Assembly (NCBI RefSeq): GCF_017591435.1
Contig: NC_059257.1
Coordinates: forward strand, 7,907,755-7,971,754
Length of the DNA stretch: 64,000 nucleotides
Direction of reading: 5' to 3'
Origin: Portunus trituberculatus
Lineage: Eukaryota > Arthropoda > Malacostraca > Decapoda > Portunidae
A program made the translations under genes and the position numbers. Shown here piece by piece: positions 1 through 11,185 of this stretch (position 1 is its first letter; each line of letters begins with the position of its first letter). The notes below the pieces were generated by a model. It made no database searches, was not told the DNA's origin, and worked only from the letters and a program-made list of their open reading frames with translations.

Positions 1-589
1 TAGAAAACAAGGAAATGATAACAAATACTTAACTTTTTCAAAATAAATCTAAGTAAAACAATTTAATTCTTACTTTTAACACTGTTCTTCCACGCCATCC
101 GTCCTTCTATCCTTCCAGCTCGTGAGTAGTACTGGAATGTCCTTGGAATCCTCTTAAGGGGCACTGGAATCCTCTTATTACTCCTGGATTTGCTTCTATA
201 AACTCGTCTTGGAGGAACTGAAGATGAACTGATAAACTATTGAAATCTTAGCTTAAAAAAAACACCTGGAAACCTTCTTGTTGTGGTGAAAGAAGCCCTG
301 GAATGCCTTCTGGTGGACTGGAAGCTTAATGATGTGTTTTGAACCCACAGTGTGTCCTTTTTAGGGTCTGGAAGCCTTTGGGAAGATCTTCGAGTTGTCT
401 TTGTGAATTCGTCTTGGAAATGTTATGAATGTGAGGTTTTTTGTAGTTTCGTTGTTTCCAGGAAGGTGAAGATTGTAAGATTGAAGATGGAAAAGTGTCT
501 CAGTCTATTTTTTTTTTTTTTTCCTTTTGGCTTCACTTATTCACTCGAACCTCAAAAATAAAAAATAAAGCGATCCAGTACCTTTTGGA

Positions 590-865
590 ACACTCTGGAA
601 CCTCTGACAGTGTTTCTTAGTTGTGATCCAGTACTTCTTTAAACCCTGGAACCTTTGACAGTGTATTTTGGTAGTGTTCTGTACCTTTTCAAACACTGGA
701 ACCTTTGACAGTGTTTCTTAGTTGTGATCCAGTACTTTTTTCAAACACTGGAACCCGTGACAGTGTGTTTCTTGCCAGTGATCATTACTCTTTGAAACAC
801 TTTGGAGCCTTTGACAGTGTGTTTTGGTTCTTTCACTGCTGGAGGTTCACTGGAAATCTTATCCT
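590..865. repeat. Diverged minisatellite, about 65-bp unit, 4 copies
   Basis: A unit built around CTGGAACCTTTGACAGTGT, then TTGTGATCCAGTACTTTT, recurs about four times with substitutions. Flanking sequence (1-590 and 865-1330) has scattered CTGGAA/CTTGGAA words but no gene that I recognise. Short frames here have no family resemblance. Confidence 0.7.
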
Positions 866-1348
866 TTTTTCTCTCAAATCAGAGGAAGACTTGACAAAAT
901 GTTAGGTTTCTCTGATCCTGGAAATCTGAACGAGAGACAAATCCAGGAACGATAATGTGGAAATCTTGACGACTGGAGTTAAATGCTTCAAGTCTTAAGA
1001 TAAAATTCCAGTCATTTATCACAACAGAACGCTGCGTCAAGGTACTGGAAGGCGAAGTGGCAGCCAGACAACCCAGATCTCGAACTTCACCTGGAAATAC
1101 CAACAAGCACAGGATTCCTAGACTTAAATCCAGAATCCTAACAAAATAAAGAGTCCTACAGTGCTTTTTAACGTCCTGACTCCTTAGACGCCGCAGGACC
1201 GCCCGTGGGAAGCGTGTGGGATTGTGGGAAGAGAGACAATATGCACTGAGACAACGAACGTGTGAGTCGCCAACGCGCACCGCTTAAAATGACGCCAGAT
1301 TTCCTCCAAGCCTGCAAACTACACTCCCCTTCCCTCCCTCCTTCTCCC

Positions 1349-1351
<3 letters not shown>

Positions 1352-1409
<58 letters not shown>

Positions 1410-1480
1410 CATGGTTTCTTTCATTTTTTTTTATTTTGAGTCTTTATTCTTCTGTCTATTTGTCTTTTTTTATATATACA

Positions 1481-1578
<98 letters not shown>

Positions 1579-1643
1579 TTTTCTTTATTTTTTCCTATTT
1601 TAATTCTTTCTATCTGTTTGTCATTATTTTTTTTCTATATGCA

Positions 1644-1694
<51 letters not shown>

Positions 1695-1881
1695 ACGGTG
1701 TTGATGATAGAGAGGGGCAGGGGCGGGGAGGGCGTGGCGGTAATGGGTGGCTAACAGGTTCAATGTGCAAGAGGCAACACCATGCTAGATTTTAACCTCA
1801 ATTGTCACGTGCACACTATTATTACGTTTTGCAGGTTTTGTGGACGTGTCTAGCTTGTGGTTGTCTGTCTGTATGTAGTGT

Positions 1882-1943
<62 letters not shown>
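1352..1943. repeat. Cluster of (CT)n microsatellites
   Basis: Long (CT)n runs lie at about 1352-1404, 1486-1573, 1648-1691 and 1886-1943, separated by T-rich linkers that include TATATA and TTTCTTT words. Serine/leucine open frames across them are artefacts of the dinucleotide repeat. Confidence 0.95.
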
Positions 1944-1947
<4 letters not shown>

Positions 1948-2552
1948 CTTTTTTTTTTTTCATTTTACGTGTTGTTATTCCAGATTTACCTGTTTTTTCT
2001 CCTTTTTCCTTCTTTTTTCTTTTCTTTTCCTTTCATCTTCCTTTTTCTTTCTTTCTTCCTCTTTTCCTTCCTTTGTTCTTTCTTTTATTGTATTGATCAG
2101 TCTTGTCTCGTCGAGTGTTGGGTGACGTAACACTTTTATTGCACTTTATTTGTGTTTCTGCTATAATGTTTCCGTTTTCTCTCAACTCAAAAAAGACGTA
2201 GTGATTTTAAGGGTAGTTAGTTTATTTTCAGATCCCCTTTTTCTTTATAATTAACAGTATTCTTGTTATTTGGTTTGTTCCTCTCTGATTACTAACCAAT
2301 TTTGAGACATTTTCTTTAGTTCTGCACACACTTTGACAATTATAATGACTAAAAATGCCTCCTTCTTATTTATTTTAATTAATTCATTTATATATTTTTT
2401 TTTAATACATTTAATCCACTGGCGGGAGTTGACATGGGTTTGTAAAGTGTTGACAGGTGTTGCTAGTGTATTTTTGATAAGTTGTGTGTATTCTTGAAGT
2501 GTCTCTGTTATATTATCACAATCTTAGCATTCTAGTAGACTTAGGGTCAAAA

Positions 2553-2750
2553 TATTGCCGAGGTACAGTGGAAGGATGCGTGCTTTGAGGTCCGAGGCGT
2601 CTCCAGGCCCACGGGTTCGCATCCTGTCCACGGTCCGAGTGTAGGTTGGGCTTCCTCACTCGAGACAACGGTATCCCCAGTAGCCCAGAAATTCCCGTGA
2701 AAAGCCCACGTGGTATAAATAGGGAAAAAATAAATAAATAAATACATACT
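2553..2750 (+). mobile_element. tRNA-derived SINE, family 2 (tRNA-Ser-like head)
   Basis: The head has an A-box-like GAGGTACAGTGG and a B-box-like GGGTTCGCATCCTGT, with a variable-arm-like GGCGTCTCC between them, as in a serine-type tRNA. The body carries CACGGTCCGAGTGTAGGTTGGG, and the tail is (AATA)n near 2735-2750. A second copy lies in reverse orientation at about 60505-60750. The family assignment to tRNA-Ser is an inference from the long variable arm. Confidence 0.7.
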
Positions 2751-2782
2751 GCCTTATTGCCTCATCTGCTGTTTCCTCGCCA

Positions 2783-2990
2783 TGCTCATTCAAAACCGTA
2801 TTGAGAAACGCTCTGCTCTCACCAAGACTATTTGCAAAGGCTCTAGTGGAATATACTCGTGTTTCTAAAGGTATTTTTTTGGTTCTGCTTGATTGATTAC
2901 AAGATTTCTATTTGATCGTAAGAAGAAACTGTCTTGAAAACCCAGATATTCGTTCATGGAGACTTGAAAATTGTCGTGGTGAGAGCAAGG
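2783..2990 (+). repeat. Dispersed ~200-bp repeat (family D)
   Basis: The sequence carries GGCTCTAGTGGAATA, CTCGTGTTTCTAAAGG, CAAGATTTCTATTTGAT, AACTGTCTTGAAAACC and GTGGTGAGAGCAAGGTGTTT in that order. The same order of words is found at about 24270-24480, 58475-58640 and 62620-62830. No coding capacity or terminal repeats are visible, so the class is unknown. Confidence 0.6.
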
Positions 2991-3490
2991 TGTTTATAGA
3001 TAGGATGGAATCAAAAGCTTTTCGTCGCATCAACTCCTCACCTCTGACTGACTGTCTTCAGCCTCTTTCTCACCGCCGGAATGTTGCATCTCTTGCTATC
3101 TTTTACTACTATTTTCACGCTAACTGCTGTGATCTTGTTAACTGCATGCCTCTCTTCCTCTCCCCCCACACTCGCTGCACAAGGCTTTCTTCTTCTTCTC
3201 ACCCTTATTTTTTCCAACTCTGTAATGCAAGAGTTAACCAGTACTCTCAATCATTCACACCTTTCTCTGGTAAACTCTGGAACTCCCTCCCTGCTTCTGT
3301 ATTTCCAGCTTCCTACGACTTGACTTCATTTAAGAGGGAGGTTTCAAGACATTTATCCTTTTTAGCTAACACTCTCGAACCTGCAAGGGAACTGGGAACT
3401 AAGTGGGCCCTTTTTGTATTGTTTTTCTTTTATTTTCTCTCTTTTTTTTTTGTTGCTCATAACCAGTTTTCCATTCTTAAATAAAAGAAA
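2985..3490 (+). mobile_element. 5'-truncated LINE fragment (3' end of the RT ORF plus tail)
   Basis: The frame from about 3005 encodes MESKAFRRINSSPLTDCL, then SHRRNVASL, then ARVNQYSQSF, then GKLWNSLPASVFPASYDLTS. This parallels the C-terminus of the larger LINE at 47215-47574 and also overlaps that element's 3' untranslated wording (AAGTGGGCCCTTTTT, TTGTTGCTCAT). It is a dead-on-arrival copy that lacks the endonuclease and the RT catalytic core. Confidence 0.85.
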
Positions 3491-3689
3491 TATTGGCGCT
3501 TTCAACTCCTTACTAAAAGCTGCGTTATGTGACCCCGTTGCTCAGGCAGATTAAACCTTTTTGCATGAAGGAACGATGTTAGGCAACGCGGCAATGCTTA
3601 CCCTACTTCTTCAGTCATCTATAGCTGTTACACCGCGCTGCTAATAGAATCAAGGAGTATATAAGATTATCCGCCTCGATCAGCACTAA

Positions 3690-4110
3690 TACAGAGATTC
3701 CAACGTTACTTTAAAGGATTAAACACCATTATAAGGATCAGAACTACATTACAAAAGGTTTTACTTCTAGCATGAGGGTTCTAATAGTGTTATAAGGAAT
3801 TCAAGGCTCTTATCAAGGTTTCAGCAACATCATAAACTATTCAACACCATTGTAAAGAATCCAATACCATAGCAAAGCATTCAACCCTTCTATAAGGAAT
3901 CCAAACCCATTACGTAACCTTGAAAACTATGATAAGGAATCCAAGACTATTATAAAGGTTTCAGGAATACTATGAACGATTCAACGCCATTATAAAGAAC
4001 CTAACACCATAGAAAAGCAATTAACTCTATTTTAAAGAATCCAAACCCATTACGTAGACTTGAACACTATGACAAGGGATACAACACGCTTATAAAGGTT
4101 TCGATCCTAT
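3690..4110. repeat. Minisatellite with short and higher-order period
   Basis: Diverged ~20-bp units of the type AACACCATTATAAAGAATCC are arranged in a longer repeat. The landmark CCAAACCCATTACGTA recurs at about 3900 and 4041, a higher-order period near 140 bp. Confidence 0.7.
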
Positions 4111-4205
4111 TACTAGCCGCTCTTTTTAGGATCAAGTGTAAAAAATTGACTCAGGTTTTCTCGAATGTGTCTTTTCTCTCCTGTATCATTCAATAAGATG
4201 TTTCC

Positions 4206-4209
<4 letters not shown>

Positions 4210-4264
<55 letters not shown>

Positions 4265-4321
4265 CAAAATGGTGACATCCCACATTGTAATTTTCATAGC
4301 GTGTAGTTAGCTCAGTCTTGC

Positions 4322-4360
<39 letters not shown>

Positions 4361-4405
4361 CTAGAGAAAATAAGAAAATAAATACAGGAGGAAGGGAAAA
4401 GTAGG

Positions 4406-4444
<39 letters not shown>

Positions 4445-4533
4445 CTAGAGAAATAAGAAAATAAATACAGGAGAAAGGAAAAGTAGGAAAAGAGAGAGAG
4501 AGAGAGAGAGAGAAAATAAATACAGAAGGAAGG

Positions 4534-4583
<50 letters not shown>
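4210..4583. repeat. (CT)n - spacer - (GA)n cluster
   Basis: A (CT)n run (4210-4262) is followed after about 60 bp by (GA)n runs at 4324-4358, 4410-4441, 4493-4514 and 4541-4583. The linkers between the GA runs are repeated (AATACTAGAGAAA, AAATACAGGAGGAAGG). The convergent CT/GA order makes a long inverted repeat. Confidence 0.9.
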
Positions 4584-4586
<3 letters not shown>

Positions 4587-4889
4587 TATAATCTTTACTC
4601 CCGTTTTCTTTTGTCCTTTTGTCATTTATGGATCTCTATTATTTATTTTTCATTATTTTATTTTATTTCTTATTATTTCTATTTTCTTTTTCCTTATAAG
4701 TAAAATTTCATCAATATTTTTTTCATAATGTTTCGTTTTTTTCCTTATTTTTTCGTTCACTGTCATTATTTTTCGGTATTTTTTATTCATTTTCTTACTT
4801 TTTATCAATATTTTTCTTTTCTTTTCACTCATTCACTACTTTCTACGTGTCACTGTGAACATTATCATTTTTCTTCGTTTTTTTTCCAC

Positions 4890-5395
4890 TCCTTTTCTTT
4901 TCGTTCAATGGTGTTTTTTTTCCCTTTTCTTTTCGTTCAGTGGTGTTTTTTCCCTTTTCTTTTCGTTCAATGGTGTTTTTTTTTTCCTTTTCTTTTCGTT
5001 CAATGGTGTTTTTTTTTCCTTTTCTTTTCGTTCAATGGTGTTTTTTTTCCTTTTCTTTTCGTTCACTGGTGTTTTTTTTTTCCTTTTCTTTTCGTTCAAT
5101 GGTGGTTTTTTTTCCTTTTCTTTTCGTGCAATGGTGTTTTTTTCTTTTCTTTTCGTTCAATGGTGTTATTTTCCTTTTCTTTTCGTTCAATGGTGTTTTT
5201 TTCCCTTTTCTTTTCGTTCAATGGTATTTTTTTCCTTTTCTTTTCGTTCAATGGTGTTTTTTTCCTTTTCTTTTCGTTCAATGGTGTTTTTTTTCCTCTT
5301 CTTTTCGTTCAATGGTGTTTTTTCCTTTTCTTTTCGTTCAATGGTGTTTTTTTTCCTTTTCTTTTCGTTTAATGGTGTTTTTTTCCTTTTCTTTA
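4890..5395. repeat. ~32-bp T-rich minisatellite, about 16 copies
   Basis: The unit CTTTTCTTTTCGTTCAATGG followed by TG and a T run recurs about 16 times at 28-34-bp spacing. Variants include CAGTGG (4934), CACTGG (5061) and GTGCAATGG (5127). Length differences sit in the T run. The overlapping Phe-rich frames are repeat artefacts. The flanks to about 5870 are T-rich with no gene seen. Confidence 0.9.
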
Positions 5396-6166
5396 CCCTT
5401 TTCTTTTCTTTTCCCTTTTCTTTTCCTTCACTGGTGCTGTTTTTTTTTTCGTTCAGTCACTATTAACAATTTCATTTTTCTTCGTTTTTTTTCATTATTT
5501 TCCTTCTCTTTTCATAATTCTTCACTCGACTTTCTTTCCATGGACTCGTATTCATATTTTCCTTTTTTCATTTTTTTTCCTTCAATATCATTCTTTTTTT
5601 CACATTTTCGTTCATATTTTCCCTTTTCTTTCCCTTCTTTATTATATTTCCCTTCATTATCATCCCTTCATTATCATTCCTTCATTATTTTCCTTCATCG
5701 TCATTCTTTTCCTTCACTTTCATACCTTCATCACATTTTCCCCTCTCTCTCCCTTTCTTCATAATTTTTCCACTATATAAGAACAAGTATTCATTTTTTT
5801 CCCCATTTCCTTCACTTCCCTTATTCCAACCTCCGTTTTCTATTCCCTTTCATAAATTTGCCACTTTTAAATTATCACGTTTTTCCCGCTCATTTCCTGC
5901 TTTCTACACCTGTTCTCGTTGTTTCCCTCATTAACCTGCACGTGAGTCACCTGTATGTTCTGCCTTTACCTGTATTTCCCGCTAATTAATTCACTAGAAC
6001 ACTTTTACACTCCATAGATCAAGTAAGTCACGAAATGTACTGTTAAATTTGTGTTATTTATCTATTTGTCTATTTATCTATCTATGTTTTTATTTTATCT
6101 ATCGTTTTTATCTATTTATCTTTTATTTATCTATACGTTTTGTGTTTAGCTGTTTTTATTGTTATT

Positions 6167-6171
<5 letters not shown>

Positions 6172-6246
<75 letters not shown>

Positions 6247-6274
6247 AACGAGGAAAAATATAAACAAGGGTAGG

Positions 6275-6315
<41 letters not shown>
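6172..6315. repeat. (CT)n - conserved core - (GA)n module
   Basis: About 70 bp of (CT)n, a ~35-bp core containing TCTAACGAGGAAAAATATAA and CAAGGGTAGGAATGAG, and then about 38 bp of (GA)n. The same core, reverse-complemented, lies between CT and GA runs at 9333-9468. Confidence 0.85.
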
Positions 6316-6319
<4 letters not shown>

Positions 6320-6660
6320 GGTCAGGTTACATTACGCCAAACAATAAGGTCATGACAGACTAACTTAACTCAAACAAGGTCAGCTCACAATAAGGTCAGA
6401 TTAGGCAAGGTCAGAGGAAGCTTAGGTTAGGTCAGGTAAGGTCAGGTCAAAGGTGTGTCATACAGGTCAAAATCAGGAAAGGTCAGGTCAGGTCAAAGGT
6501 GTGTCATACAGGTCAAAATCAGGTGAGGTCAGGTCAAAGGTGTGTCATACAGGTCAAAATCAGGTAAGGTCAGGTCAGGTCAAGGTGTGTCATTCCAGGT
6601 CAAAGTTAGGTGAGGTCAGGTCATTTAAGGTCAGGTGAGGTCAAGATACCCTATAACAGG
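6308..6660 (+). repeat. AGGTCA-rich tandem array
   Basis: About 25 AGGTCA hexamers lie in roughly 350 bp, nearly all on the + strand. Many sit inside a ~50-bp repeating block (GGTCAAAGGTGTGTCATACA). AGGTCA is the core half-site of nuclear receptors, but nothing here shows use as an enhancer. Confidence 0.75.
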
Positions 6661-6727
6661 TCATCTTGAAAGGTACGCGTTGTTATTTCGTCCCTTATCC
6701 CGGCGAGGCGTGACCCTTGGTATTATG

Positions 6728-6728
<1 letters not shown>

Positions 6729-6770
<42 letters not shown>

Positions 6771-6984
6771 CTGACTCATTGACTGTCTTATTGACTGACT
6801 GGCTGCCTGGTTTAACTAATCGATCGACTGACTAACATACATACACACACACACACACATACACACACATACACATAGACACACACACTCACACACACAC
6901 GATTGATAAAAACACATTATTTTTTTCTTATTTATTCTTTTCTTATTTTTTTCCTTCCATCTTCCCTTCCCTGTTCTATTTTTA

Positions 6985-7047
<63 letters not shown>
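6729..7047. repeat. (GA)n, (CA)n and (CT)n microsatellites
   Basis: (GA)n lies at 6729-6767, interrupted (CA)n at 6842-6900, and (CT)n at 6990-7047. From 7050 to about 7890 the sequence is T/C-rich and I see no gene. Confidence 0.9.
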
Positions 7048-7050
<3 letters not shown>

Positions 7051-7619
7051 TTCTATCTTTCTTTCTTTACTTTTTTTTCTTCCATTTCTTAATTATCAAG
7101 AGTTCTATTCCCCTCTTTTTATCACGTCTATCTTTATTATCTTATTCTCTTCCTTTCCTTATCTTTCGTAATTTCTTCTTTTAATTTCCTTTTATTTATT
7201 TGTCTATTAATTTCTAGCATTTTCTCTTTCACTCATCAATATTTCCTGCCTCTTCCTATCTTTTATAGTGTAACCTCTTCTTTTTCTCTATCTTCTCTTA
7301 TTTCATTCTTTTATTTCTTATTTTTCATCCCTCTTCATTGCATTCTATCCCATTCTTCCTTATCGTCATCTTCCTATCTTCACTATCATTTTCTATCCTT
7401 TTGTCATTATCTTTCATAGTATAACCTCAATTTATCCGTATCTTCGTTTCTTTTCTCTATCTCCTCATTTTCTATGCCTCTTCACTGCATTCCACGCTTC
7501 CTTATCTGTCTATCCTCTTTTAGAACGCATTAACGCCTCTCCTTCACCTCCTATCCAGTCCTCCCCCTTTGGAAACGTTAGCTAGAGGGCACTGTAACCC
7601 GCGCCACGTGTTACAGTGA

Positions 7620-8060
7620 CAGAAACACGCTGGGATATATATTTGTAACGGCGTGGTGTGACATTGTTAGGCAGATGTCAGGGAGAGGGAGAGAGGGAGA
7701 GCAGGGAGAGGGAGGGAGAGGGTGGCAGTTTACCGAGCATTTTCCAGCATTTACGTTGTTTTTTCATCCTTCACTACGATGGGTGAGGATAAAAAATGAT
7801 CTCTTAGTTCTACGAAAATAAGGAAAATGGAACATATTGCTAATCGAAATAGGGAAATGATTGGAAAAAACGCCCCCTTTGAATTTCCCGCACTAACCAG
7901 ATGCATTGTGGGACGCCAGAAGACGCGGCCAGAAGACGCGGGGCAGCCGACCAATGGGAGGGTGCGGCGGCCGGCGGGGGAGACAGTCTGGCCGTGGCCG
8001 TCGTGAAGATAAGACTTACGTCACCCCCTCCTCCAGCCCTCCCTCGCCTTCTCCCGCCAG
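7620..8060 (+). promoter_or_regulatory. Probable promoter and untranslated first exon of the dynein light chain gene
   Basis: A locally GC-rich block (7900-8060) stands out from its AT-rich surroundings. It contains GCATTGTGGGACG, a CCAAT box (ACCAATGGG near 7950), a CRE-like TTACGTCA near 8016, and a good 5' splice site CCCGCCAG|GTATGC with the junction after 8060. The next coding sequence downstream on + is the LC8 start codon at 15180, directly behind a 3' splice site, so an untranslated first exon must lie upstream. A TATA-like ATATATATTTG lies at 7636, probably too far upstream to matter. The transcription start is unknown, and the link across a 7.1-kb intron is inferred. Confidence 0.45.
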
Positions 8061-8438
8061 GTATGCTGTTTCTCTCCTTCCTTGTCTCTATCTCACGTAA
8101 TTTCCTTCCTCATCCACTAATACTTTTCTTTCTAATACGTGTGGTGTAAGAGAGCCAGGTTATTGGACATCATTAATACTAGTTTGTCATAAATTACCCT
8201 TGTCTTTTTTGCTCTTATTGTATTTCTATTATTATTTCTCCCGTTTTTTTATCATTTTAATTACTTTTTTGGACATGTAACCTATTTATTTTATTTTATT
8301 TATTTTTATTTGTATTTCCAGGAGCACCAGCTATGCAATGTACCGTAGGGAATACAGTGTTACAATACCACGTTAATATTGCAATAGATAAAACGTACCG
8401 TAGATTTTTCACATAAACATTGATGATTGAATTGACAG

Positions 8439-9290
8439 TCTTACTATTACTATTACTATTACTATTACTATTACTATTACTTGTTTTTTGACAGTGTTAG
8501 GGTTACCTGTCACCTCATACCTGTCTTAATTACCCGCTTAATGACAGGTGAGGGAAAAGGAGGAGGAGGAGGAGGAGGAGGAGGGAGGGAGGGTAGAATT
8601 GGTAAAGGAAGAGGAGGAGGAGGAGGAGGAGGAGGAGGAGTTTGCCGGGTGGATCATTGGAGGATGGGGGTAAGGGTAGAGGAGGAGGAGGAGGAGGAGG
8701 ACAGTGCTCTTACCCTCCTCCTCCTCCTCCTCCTCCTCCTCCTCCTCCTCCTCCTCCTCCTCTTCAGTCTTTCTCTGCTCATCCTCCCTCCTCCCCCCAC
8801 CTCCTCGACCTCCTACTCCACCCTCTCCTCCTCCCTCTCTTCTTTGCCTTGCTTATCCCTCCTCCTCCTCCTCCTCCTCCTCCTCCTTTTCATGTTCTCC
8901 CTTTCCTTCATCTCCCTCCTCCTCCCACCCTCCCTCCCTCCCTTACCTCATCCTCATTTTTTCTCTCGGTCTAGCTCCCTCCTCCTCCTCCTCCTCCTCC
9001 TCCTCCTCCTCCTCCTCCTCCTCCTCCCTGTCTCTTCTATCCTGCCCTCTCCTCACCTCCACCACAAGCACCACCACCACGCACTCCTCCTCCTCCTCCT
9101 CCTCCTCCTCCTCCTCCTCCTCCTCCTCCTCTACCACGTTGCATTGACAGCAAACCGAACTAACATGCAACCCACGCACTCCTCCTCCTCCTCCTCCTCC
9201 AATTCTTCATAACTCCTCCGTACCCTCCTCCTCCTCCTCCTCCTCCTCCTCCTCCTCCTCCTCCTCCTCCTCCTCCTCTAGCCACTCCCT
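8439..9290. repeat. (TAC/TAT)n, (GGA)n and (CCT)n trinucleotide cluster
   Basis: (ACTATT)n lies at 8439-8480, GGA runs at 8555-8700, and CCT runs at about 8715-8763, 8857-8886, 8981-9027, 9086-9130, 9179-9200 and 9220-9280. The purine-to-pyrimidine switch near 8700 makes an imperfect inverted repeat. The open frames are repeat artefacts. This would lie in DYNLL intron 1. Confidence 0.9.
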
Positions 9291-9325
9291 CTCCCTCATA
9301 GTTCCCTGCTCCCCCCAAAATCCCC

Positions 9326-9332
<7 letters not shown>

Positions 9333-9418
<86 letters not shown>

Positions 9419-9555
9419 CCTACCCTTGTTCATATTTTCCCTTGTTAGAGAGAGAGAGAGAGAGAGAGTAAAAAAAAAATACGGAAGGAAGGGAATAAGT
9501 GAGAAGATTGAGAGAAAGAGAGAGAATAATATAACCACGGAAGGAAGGGAAAAAG

Positions 9556-9603
<48 letters not shown>

Positions 9604-9617
9604 TACGGAAGGAAGGA

Positions 9618-9678
<61 letters not shown>

Positions 9679-9819
9679 CATATTTTGAACAAAGTGAGAG
9701 ATAAGATAATGTGTCGCTTTTTTAAGATAATTTGTCAGTTTTTTATTTTGACAATTTTCTTTAGTTTTCGTTCAGTGATTTTGTTTTTTATTCATTTTCT
9801 TGAATGTCTTTGTTCTTTT

Positions 9820-9874
<55 letters not shown>
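9333..9874. repeat. (CT)n/(GA)n module cluster
   Basis: (CT)n (9333-9415), a ~35-bp core (CATTCCTACCCTTGTT...TTAG), (GA)n (about 9447-9468), then GA runs near 9564-9601 and 9619-9674 separated by repeated ACGGAAGGAAGG linkers, then (CT)n at 9822-9874. The first core is the reverse complement of the core at 6243-6280. Confidence 0.9.
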
Positions 9875-9881
<7 letters not shown>

Positions 9882-10003
9882 CAAGTTTGATGTAAAATTT
9901 TGGTACATTTTTTCGATTCTTATTAATATTTTAACATTTTTACTTGTATTTTTTCGATGCGTTTTGTATTTTTGTGTATTAATTTTATTGTTGCATTTTC
10001 CAG

Positions 10004-10039
<36 letters not shown>

Positions 10040-10067
10040 GAGTGTGTATTTGTGTCAGAATTGGCAA

Positions 10068-11185
10068 TGCTGTTTTTTTTTTTTTTCTGTATTTGGTTTT
10101 TCCTTTTTATTGTTTTTCATCTTTTCCTATTTTCCTTTTTTTCTTTCCATTTTCTTTTTCCATATTTTCCAATTTTTCCCCTATTTTCTTTTGTTTTCAT
10201 CTTTTCCTATTTTCCTTTTTTTCTTTCCCAATTTTTTCATATTTTTCTATTTTTTCTTTCCCTATTTTTCTTTTTTTCATCTTTTCCTATTTTCCTTATT
10301 TTTCTTTTTTTCATCTTTTCCTATTTTTTCATCTTATTTTCCTTTTTTTCTTTCCTATTTTTCTTTTTCATCTTTTCTTATTTTTCTGTTTTCTTTCCTA
10401 TTTTTCTTTTTTTCATTTCCTATTTTCCTTTTTTTTCCTATTTTTTCTTTTGTATTCCTGTTTTCTTTCCTATTTTTCTTTTTTTTTATCTTCCTATTTT
10501 CCTTTTTTTCTTTCCATATTTTTTCATCTTTTCCTATTTTCCTTTTTTCCCTTTTTTCTTATTTTCCTATTTTCCTTTTTCTTTCCCTATTTTTCTTTTT
10601 CATTTCCTATTTTCCTTTTTTCTCCCTATTTTTTCTTTCCTATTTTCCTGTTTTCTTTCCCTATTTTCCTTTTTCCATCTTTTCCTATTTCCTTTTTTTC
10701 TTTCCCTATTTTTTCATCTTTTCATATTTTCCTTTTTTTCTTTCCCTATTTTTTCATTTCCTTTTTCTTTCCCTATTTTCTTTTTTTTCATCTTTTCCTA
10801 TTTTCCTTTTCTTTCCCTATTTCCTTTTTTTTCTTTTCCTATTTTCCTTTTTCTCCTATTTTTCTTATTTTTCTATTTTCCTTTTTTCCATTTTCTTTTT
10901 TCATCTTTTCCTATTTTCCTTTTTCTTTCCTATTTTTCTTCTTTTCATCTTTTCCTATTTTCCTTTTTTTTTCCCTATTTTTCTGTTTTCATCTTTTCCT
11001 ATTTTCCTTTTTTCCTTTCCTTTTCTTTTCTCATCTTATTTTTCTTTTTTTTTTTTTTTTTCCTTTTTTCCTTTTTCTCCTTTTCTTCCTTTTCTCTTCC
11101 ATTTTCTATTTTTATCTTCCCTTTCATTTCTCCTTTTCCTTTTTCTTCCTTTTTTTCTTTTCCTTTCCCTTTTTTTTTTTTTTTT
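10068..11185. repeat. 1.1-kb polypyrimidine (T/C) tract
   Basis: The + strand is almost purely T and C, with a loose unit TTTTCATCTTTTCCTATTTT. Purines are rare, about one per unit. The 545-, 469- and 382-codon Phe/Ser-rich frames here are compositional artefacts. From about 11185 to 12400 the sequence is AT-rich with short (AATA)n/(GATG)n runs and no gene seen. Confidence 0.9.

Noticed and set aside
2912..3484. 190-codon frame as a host gene
   Set aside because: Its core matches the C-terminus of the LINE at 47215-47574, so it is a truncated retrotransposon.
4728..5764. Overlapping 203-274-codon frames with FSFRSMVFF repeats
   Set aside because: They are translations of the ~32-bp minisatellite in three frames. 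No start context or family.
8481..9417. Long Leu/Ser/Pro/Glu frames on both strands
   Set aside because: Products of (CCT)n and (GGA)n trinucleotide repeats.
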